Positions 60,707 through 64,000 of a stretch of DNA of 64,000 nt are shown piece after piece. The position numbers were made by a program, and so were the translations under genes. The notes under the pieces are model-generated. The model was not told the DNA's origin, did no database searches, and saw only the letters and a program-made list of their open reading frames with translations. Each line of letters opens with the position of its first letter. Positions within the stretch are counted from its first letter, which is position 1. The DNA lies in assembly GCF_042654245.1 (NCBI RefSeq), contig NZ_JBHSGI010000033.1:505939-569938 (forward strand). Reading direction: 5' to 3'. The stretch is from Seohaeicola_A nanhaiensis. Its GTDB lineage: Bacteria; Pseudomonadota; Alphaproteobacteria; Rhodobacterales; Rhodobacteraceae.

Positions 60707-63139
60707 ATGAATGACGTGGTTGACGACCCCCACATGAAGTCCCCAGACGGCCCCGGAGAGATCCGGGAGACGCTGCGCCGCGCCATCGGCGAGCGCTATC
60801 TGACCTATGCGCTGTCAACGATCATGCACCGTGCGCTGCCGGATGCGCGGGACGGGCTGAAGCCGGTGCATCGCCGCATTCTTTATGCGATGCGCGAATT
60901 GCGGCTGTCTTCCACCGGCGGATTCCGCAAGTCGGCGAAGATTTCGGGCGATGTGATGGGCAACTATCACCCGCACGGCGATGCGGCGATCTATGACGCC
61001 ATGGCCCGCCTCGCGCAGGATTTCAACGTTCGCTATCCGCTGGTCGACGGGCAGGGGAATTTTGGCAACATCGATGGCGACAATCCGGCCGCCAGCCGCT
61101 ACACCGAGGCGCGTCTGACCGTTGTCGCCGAGGCGATGCTGGACGGCCTCAACGAGGACGCCGTCGATTTCCGCGACAACTACGACGGCACCTTGACCGA
61201 GCCGGTGGTTCTGCCGGCCGAGTTTCCAAACCTTCTCGCCAACGGATCGTCCGGCATTGCGGTCGGCATGGCGACGAACATTCCACCGCATAATATCTCC
61301 GAGCTGATCGACGCCTGTCTTCATCTTATCAAGTCTCCGGATGCGCGCGACGATACGCTGCTGCAATACGTGCCCGGCCCCGACTTTCCCACCGGCGGCG
61401 TCATCGTCGAGCCGGCAGAGAATATCGCACAGGCCTATCGCACAGGGCGTGGCAGTTTCCGCCTGCGCTGCAAGTGGGAGGTCGAGGATCTGGGCCGGGG
61501 CACCTGGCAGATCGTCGTGACCGAGATTCCCTATCAGGTGCAGAAGTCCAAGCTGATCGAAAAGCTGGCCGAACTCATCCAGACCAAGAAGATCCCGATT
61601 TTCGGCGATGTCCGCGATGAAAGCGCCGACGACGTGCGTCTGGTGATCGAACCGAAATCCAAGAACGTCGATCCCGAGGTTCTGATGAACACGCTGTATC
61701 GCAACTCCGAACTGGAGGTGCGGTTCAGTCTGAACATGAACGTCCTGATCGACGGCGTCACGCCCAAGGTCTGTTCGCTGAAAGAAGTGCTGCGGGCTTT
61801 CCTCGACCACCGGCAGGATGTGCTGATCCGCCGCTCGCGCCACCGTCTGGGCAAGATCGACCATCGTCTGGAAGTGCTGGCCGGTTTCATCACCGCCTTC
61901 CTGAACCTCGACCGGGTGATCGACATCATCCGCTATGACGACGATCCGAAGGCCGCACTGATGTTCGAGGATTGGTCGAAGCCGCATCAGGCGACCATCC
62001 GGCGCGCGACGACGGAAGCGGATTACCTTTCGCCCTTGCAGGGCGTTTCTGTTGCCAGCCTGACGCTCGTCTCCGATCCGGACGCACCGGCCCCTTGGCG
62101 CGGGTCCGAGGAAAGCTCTCGTTCCGTCCCGCAGCGCTACGAGGGGCGGGACAATGGTCTTTCGGACGTGCAGGCCGAGGCGATCCTCAACATGCGCCTG
62201 CGTTCGCTTCGGCGCCTGGAAGAGCTGGAGCTTTTGCGCGAACAATCCGAATTGATGGAAGAACGTGCGACACTGGAAGACCTGCTGGACGATCCGCGCC
62301 TGCAATGGGCGAAGATTGCCGAGCAGTTGAGGGAGACCCGGAAGAAGTTTGGCAAGGACTATCCCGGCGGCGCCCGCCGCACGCTGCTCGCCGAGGCGGC
62401 CGAGGCAGAGGATGTACCTCTCGAGGCGATGATCGAGCGCGAGCCGATCACGGTGATCTGTTCACAGATGGGCTGGATCCGCGCCATGACCGGCCATATC
62501 GACGCCGAGCGCGAGCTGAAGTTCCGTGACGGCGATGCGCCGCGTTTCCTGATCCATGCCGAAACGACCGACAAGCTGCTGGTGTTCGGATCCAACGGGC
62601 GGTTCTACACGCTTTCGGCCGCAAGCCTGCCCGGCGGCCGCGGCCTGGGCGAACCGCTGCGCCTGATGGTCGACCTGCCCAACGATGCCGAGATCATCGA
62701 TCTTTTCGTGCATGTCCCTGATCGCCGCCTGCTTGTGGCCTCTTCCGCCGGCGATGGCTTCATCGTGCCGGAAAACGAAGTTCTGGCGCAGACCCGGAAC
62801 GGCAAACAGGTGCTGAACGTGTCCGCCGACGTCCGGGCCAAGATCTGCAAGCCTGTCGCGGGCGACGCGGTGGCCGTGGTCGGAGACAATCGCAAGGTTC
62901 TGGTCTTCATGGTCGACGAACTGCCCGAAATGGGGCGCGGCAAGGGCGTACGGTTGCAGAAATACAAGGATGGCGGTCTCTCCGATGCCACCACCTTCAT
63001 CATGGCCGAGGGGCTCAGCTGGCACGATCCGGCCGGGCGCACCCGGACCGAGACCGATCTGGCCGAATGGACCGGGAAACGCGCCTCGGCGGGCCGGATG
63101 GCGCCGCGCGGATTCCCGCGTGACAACCGGTTTACATGA
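60707..63139 (+). CDS. parC: DNA topoisomerase IV subunit A
   Basis: 810 residues. The GyrA/ParC fold is clear: RYLTYALSTIMHRALPDARDGLKPVHRRILYAM, NYHPHGDAAIYDAM (Ala93 at the quinolone-site serine position, Asp97), the catalytic Tyr132 in SRYTEARL, and PHNISELIDA. The C-terminal beta-pinwheel shows six GyrA-box-like repeats and ends GRMAPRGFPRDNRFT. A linker of about 60 residues (about 421-484) between ALMFEDW and LSDVQAEAILNMRL is longer than in E. coli ParC. It cuts and passes DNA duplexes to unlink chromosomes. parE is not in the window. The start has a weak ribosome site; ATG 60734 is an alternative. Confidence 0.95.
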   Translation: MNDVVDDPHMKSPDGPGEIRETLRRAIGERYLTYALSTIMHRALPDARDGLKPVHRRILYAMRELRLSSTGGFRKSAKISGDVMGNYHPHGDAAIYDAMARLAQDFNVRYPLVDGQGNFGNIDGDNPAASRYTEARLTVVAEAMLDGLNEDAVDFRDNYDGTLTEPVVLPAEFPNLLANGSSGIAVGMATNIPPHNISELIDACLHLIKSPDARDDTLLQYVPGPDFPTGGVIVEPAENIAQAYRTGRGSFRLRCKWEVEDLGRGTWQIVVTEIPYQVQKSKLIEKLAELIQTKKIPIFGDVRDESADDVRLVIEPKSKNVDPEVLMNTLYRNSELEVRFSLNMNVLIDGVTPKVCSLKEVLRAFLDHRQDVLIRRSRHRLGKIDHRLEVLAGFITAFLNLDRVIDIIRYDDDPKAALMFEDWSKPHQATIRRATTEADYLSPLQGVSVASLTLVSDPDAPAPWRGSEESSRSVPQRYEGRDNGLSDVQAEAILNMRLRSLRRLEELELLREQSELMEERATLEDLLDDPRLQWAKIAEQLRETRKKFGKDYPGGARRTLLAEAAEAEDVPLEAMIEREPITVICSQMGWIRAMTGHIDAERELKFRDGDAPRFLIHAETTDKLLVFGSNGRFYTLSAASLPGGRGLGEPLRLMVDLPNDAEIIDLFVHVPDRRLLVASSAGDGFIVPENEVLAQTRNGKQVLNVSADVRAKICKPVAGDAVAVVGDNRKVLVFMVDELPEMGRGKGVRLQKYKDGGLSDATTFIMAEGLSWHDPAGRTRTETDLAEWTGKRASAGRMAPRGFPRDNRFT

Positions 63140-63214
63140 CCATGCTTCCCGCGCGGCGTTTGCTTCGCGGGCGGTCATAGGCTATCTCGTGCCGAAACCG
63201 CATACGAGGCACGC

Positions 63215-63817
63215 ATGACCCGCATCCTTTCCCTGCTGACGGCCCTCCTGATGATCGCCGCCTGTACGCCGGCCGCGACACCGGAAGATCCCCTGGCCGA
63301 TCTCGGGGCCTTTCGCCTGGGCTACAACGTGGTGATCGCCGACAAGATGAAGAAAGGCCCTGTGTCGCGCGACGCGACCAAGGAAGAATGGGAGGGCGTG
63401 CTGAAGAATGCGGTGGCGCAGCGCTTTGGCCGGTATCAGGGCAATCAGCTCTACCATTTCGGAATCAGTGTCGAGGGCTACATGCTTGCGCCTCCGGGCG
63501 TTCCGCTGATCTACAAGCCGAAATCGGCGCTGATCCTCAACGTCACGATCTGGGACGATGCGGCCAACGCCAAGCTCAACCCCGAGGTCAAGCAGTTCAC
63601 CGTTTTCGAGAGCACCACCTCGGGCACGTTCCTGGTCGGATCGGGCAACGAGCGCACCAAGGAAGAGCAGATGGCAGGCCTTGCCGCGAACGCGGTGCGC
63701 GAGATCGAGAAATGGATGGTCGAGCAGAAAACGGAAAAAGGCTGGTTCATGCCGCGCGCCGGCGCGGCAACCGAGGCACGCGTTCCCTCGGCTCTGGCGG
63801 CCCCCGTCACGGAATAG
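63215..63817 (+). CDS. Putative lipoprotein of unknown function
   Basis: 200 residues with a lipobox LMIAAC, so Cys17 would be lipidated and the protein anchored in the outer or inner membrane. The rest has no family I recognise. Segments such as FRLGYNVVIADKMKKGPVSRDATKEEWEGVLKNAVAQRFGRY and ALILNVTIWDDAANAKLNPEVKQ look like a small alpha/beta domain. A similar lipoprotein is common in Rhodobacterales. It lies between parC (75 bases) and tuf (about 116 bases). Confidence 0.85.
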   Translation: MTRILSLLTALLMIAACTPAATPEDPLADLGAFRLGYNVVIADKMKKGPVSRDATKEEWEGVLKNAVAQRFGRYQGNQLYHFGISVEGYMLAPPGVPLIYKPKSALILNVTIWDDAANAKLNPEVKQFTVFESTTSGTFLVGSGNERTKEEQMAGLAANAVREIEKWMVEQKTEKGWFMPRAGAATEARVPSALAAPVTE

Positions 63818-63842
63818 CAGGCACGCGCGGGGCAGGACGTGC

Positions 63843-63871
63843 TTGATTTCCCCGCGCGAACCCCCTATCTG
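63843..63871 (+). promoter_or_regulatory. Candidate tuf promoter
   Basis: TTGATT (63843-63848) and TATCTG (63866-63871) are separated by 17 bases and end 62 bases before the tuf ATG. A 9-base-pair hairpin (63824-63832 with 63850-63858) overlaps the -35. Confidence 0.4.
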
Positions 63872-63933
63872 CCGCCCGCAGAGTTGTAATCGCGGGGCCT
63901 GTGGTCCCGTCCAGCTGGAAGGCGCAGAGGAAC

Positions 63934-64000
63934 ATGGGCAAGGCAAAATTTGAACGCAACAAGCCGCACGTGAACATCGGGACGATCGGTCACGTTGACC
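63934..64000 (+). CDS. tuf: Elongation factor Tu, 5' end (cut by window edge)
   Basis: Only the first 22 codons are present, reading [22 protein letters not shown], the start of EF-Tu with the beginning of the GHVDHGK P-loop. EF-Tu delivers aminoacyl-tRNA to the ribosome. GAGGAAC precedes the ATG. The match is close enough for a firm call in spite of the short length. Confidence 0.96.
   Translation, partial: MGKAKFERNKPHVNIGTIGHVD

Noticed and set aside
63818..63933. Possible tRNA gene before tuf
   Set aside because: No T-loop GGTTCGAATC-type sequence and no cloverleaf; only a 9-bp hairpin and a promoter-like pair are present.
1..64000. CRISPR arrays, insertion sequences, prophage or defence islands
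   Set aside because: No regularly spaced repeats, transposase or integrase motifs, phage structural genes or defence domains were seen; gene order and composition look chromosomal throughout.

Overview
The window is ordinary chromosomal DNA from a high-GC alphaproteobacterium, almost certainly of the order Rhodobacterales (Roseobacter/Rhodobacter type). This rests on the gene content. There is a malyl-CoA/beta-methylmalyl-CoA lyase of the Rhodobacter Mcl1 type. The gene order pckA / chvI-chvG-hprK-rapZ-EIIA-HPr is typical of the class. A SAM-II riboswitch precedes metZ. DUF6473, DUF1127, DUF1272 and DUF1491 proteins are present, as are fused TRAP and peptide ABC systems. No insertion sequence, prophage, CRISPR array, rRNA or tRNA gene was seen. 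Genes are dense and many are translationally coupled by ATGA, GTGA or TGATG overlaps.

Layout. 1-11.6 kb is a catabolic island built around a divergent promoter region. Leftward lie a GntR-type regulator, a creatininase-family amidohydrolase and a ketopantoate-reductase-like enzyme (cut by the window edge). Rightward lie a complete dipeptide-type ABC importer, a metal-dependent amidohydrolase, an SDR dehydrogenase and an M20 dipeptidase. 11.6-16.6 kb (minus strand) is a second uptake/oxidation operon: DctP binding protein, fused DctQ-DctM TRAP permease and two Gfo/Idh/MocA dehydrogenases. 17-28 kb is mixed housekeeping: BON-MscS channel, SH3 protein, D-2-hydroxyacid dehydrogenase, gamma-glutamyltransferase, D-lactate-type dehydrogenase, ribosomal protein L33, P-loop kinase-like protein, GNAT, BI-1 protein, DUF1127, a LysR regulator and a quinone oxidoreductase. 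28.6-37.7 kb has an XRE regulator, HisN, 8-oxoguanine deaminase, an SLC13-type transporter, YmdB, 5-formyl-THF cyclo-ligase, MgtE and guanine deaminase. 37.8-43.7 kb has the SAM-II-controlled metZ, the DgcN/DgcA pair, mcl1 and accA. 43.7-47 kb has a GFA protein, the divergent qorB/hxlR redox pair, era and DUF1491.

47-53.3 kb is the carbon/envelope control block: ATP-dependent PEP carboxykinase facing away from chvI-chvG, followed in one coupled run by HPr kinase, RapZ, a mannose-type EIIA and HPr. No enzyme I or sugar permease lies here, so the PTS proteins probably act as regulators. 53.4-64 kb has an acyltransferase, 3-hydroxybutyryl-CoA dehydrogenase, a DUF6473 protein, etfBA, a corrinoid adenosyltransferase with a twin-TM protein, an SDR, an SH3 protein, parC with an enlarged linker, a lipoprotein and the first codons of tuf.

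The most useful observations are listed here. The SAM-II riboswitch is followed by a candidate terminator. The divergent peptide/amide island has a regulator of unusual domain pairing. The DgcN/DgcA pair faces mcl1 across two related CTTG..CAAG palindromes. Several operator-like repeats lie upstream of hxlR/qorB, chvI and dctP. The ParC linker is expanded. I did not find a clearly new defence or mobile system; the catabolic island is the best candidate for undescribed biochemistry.
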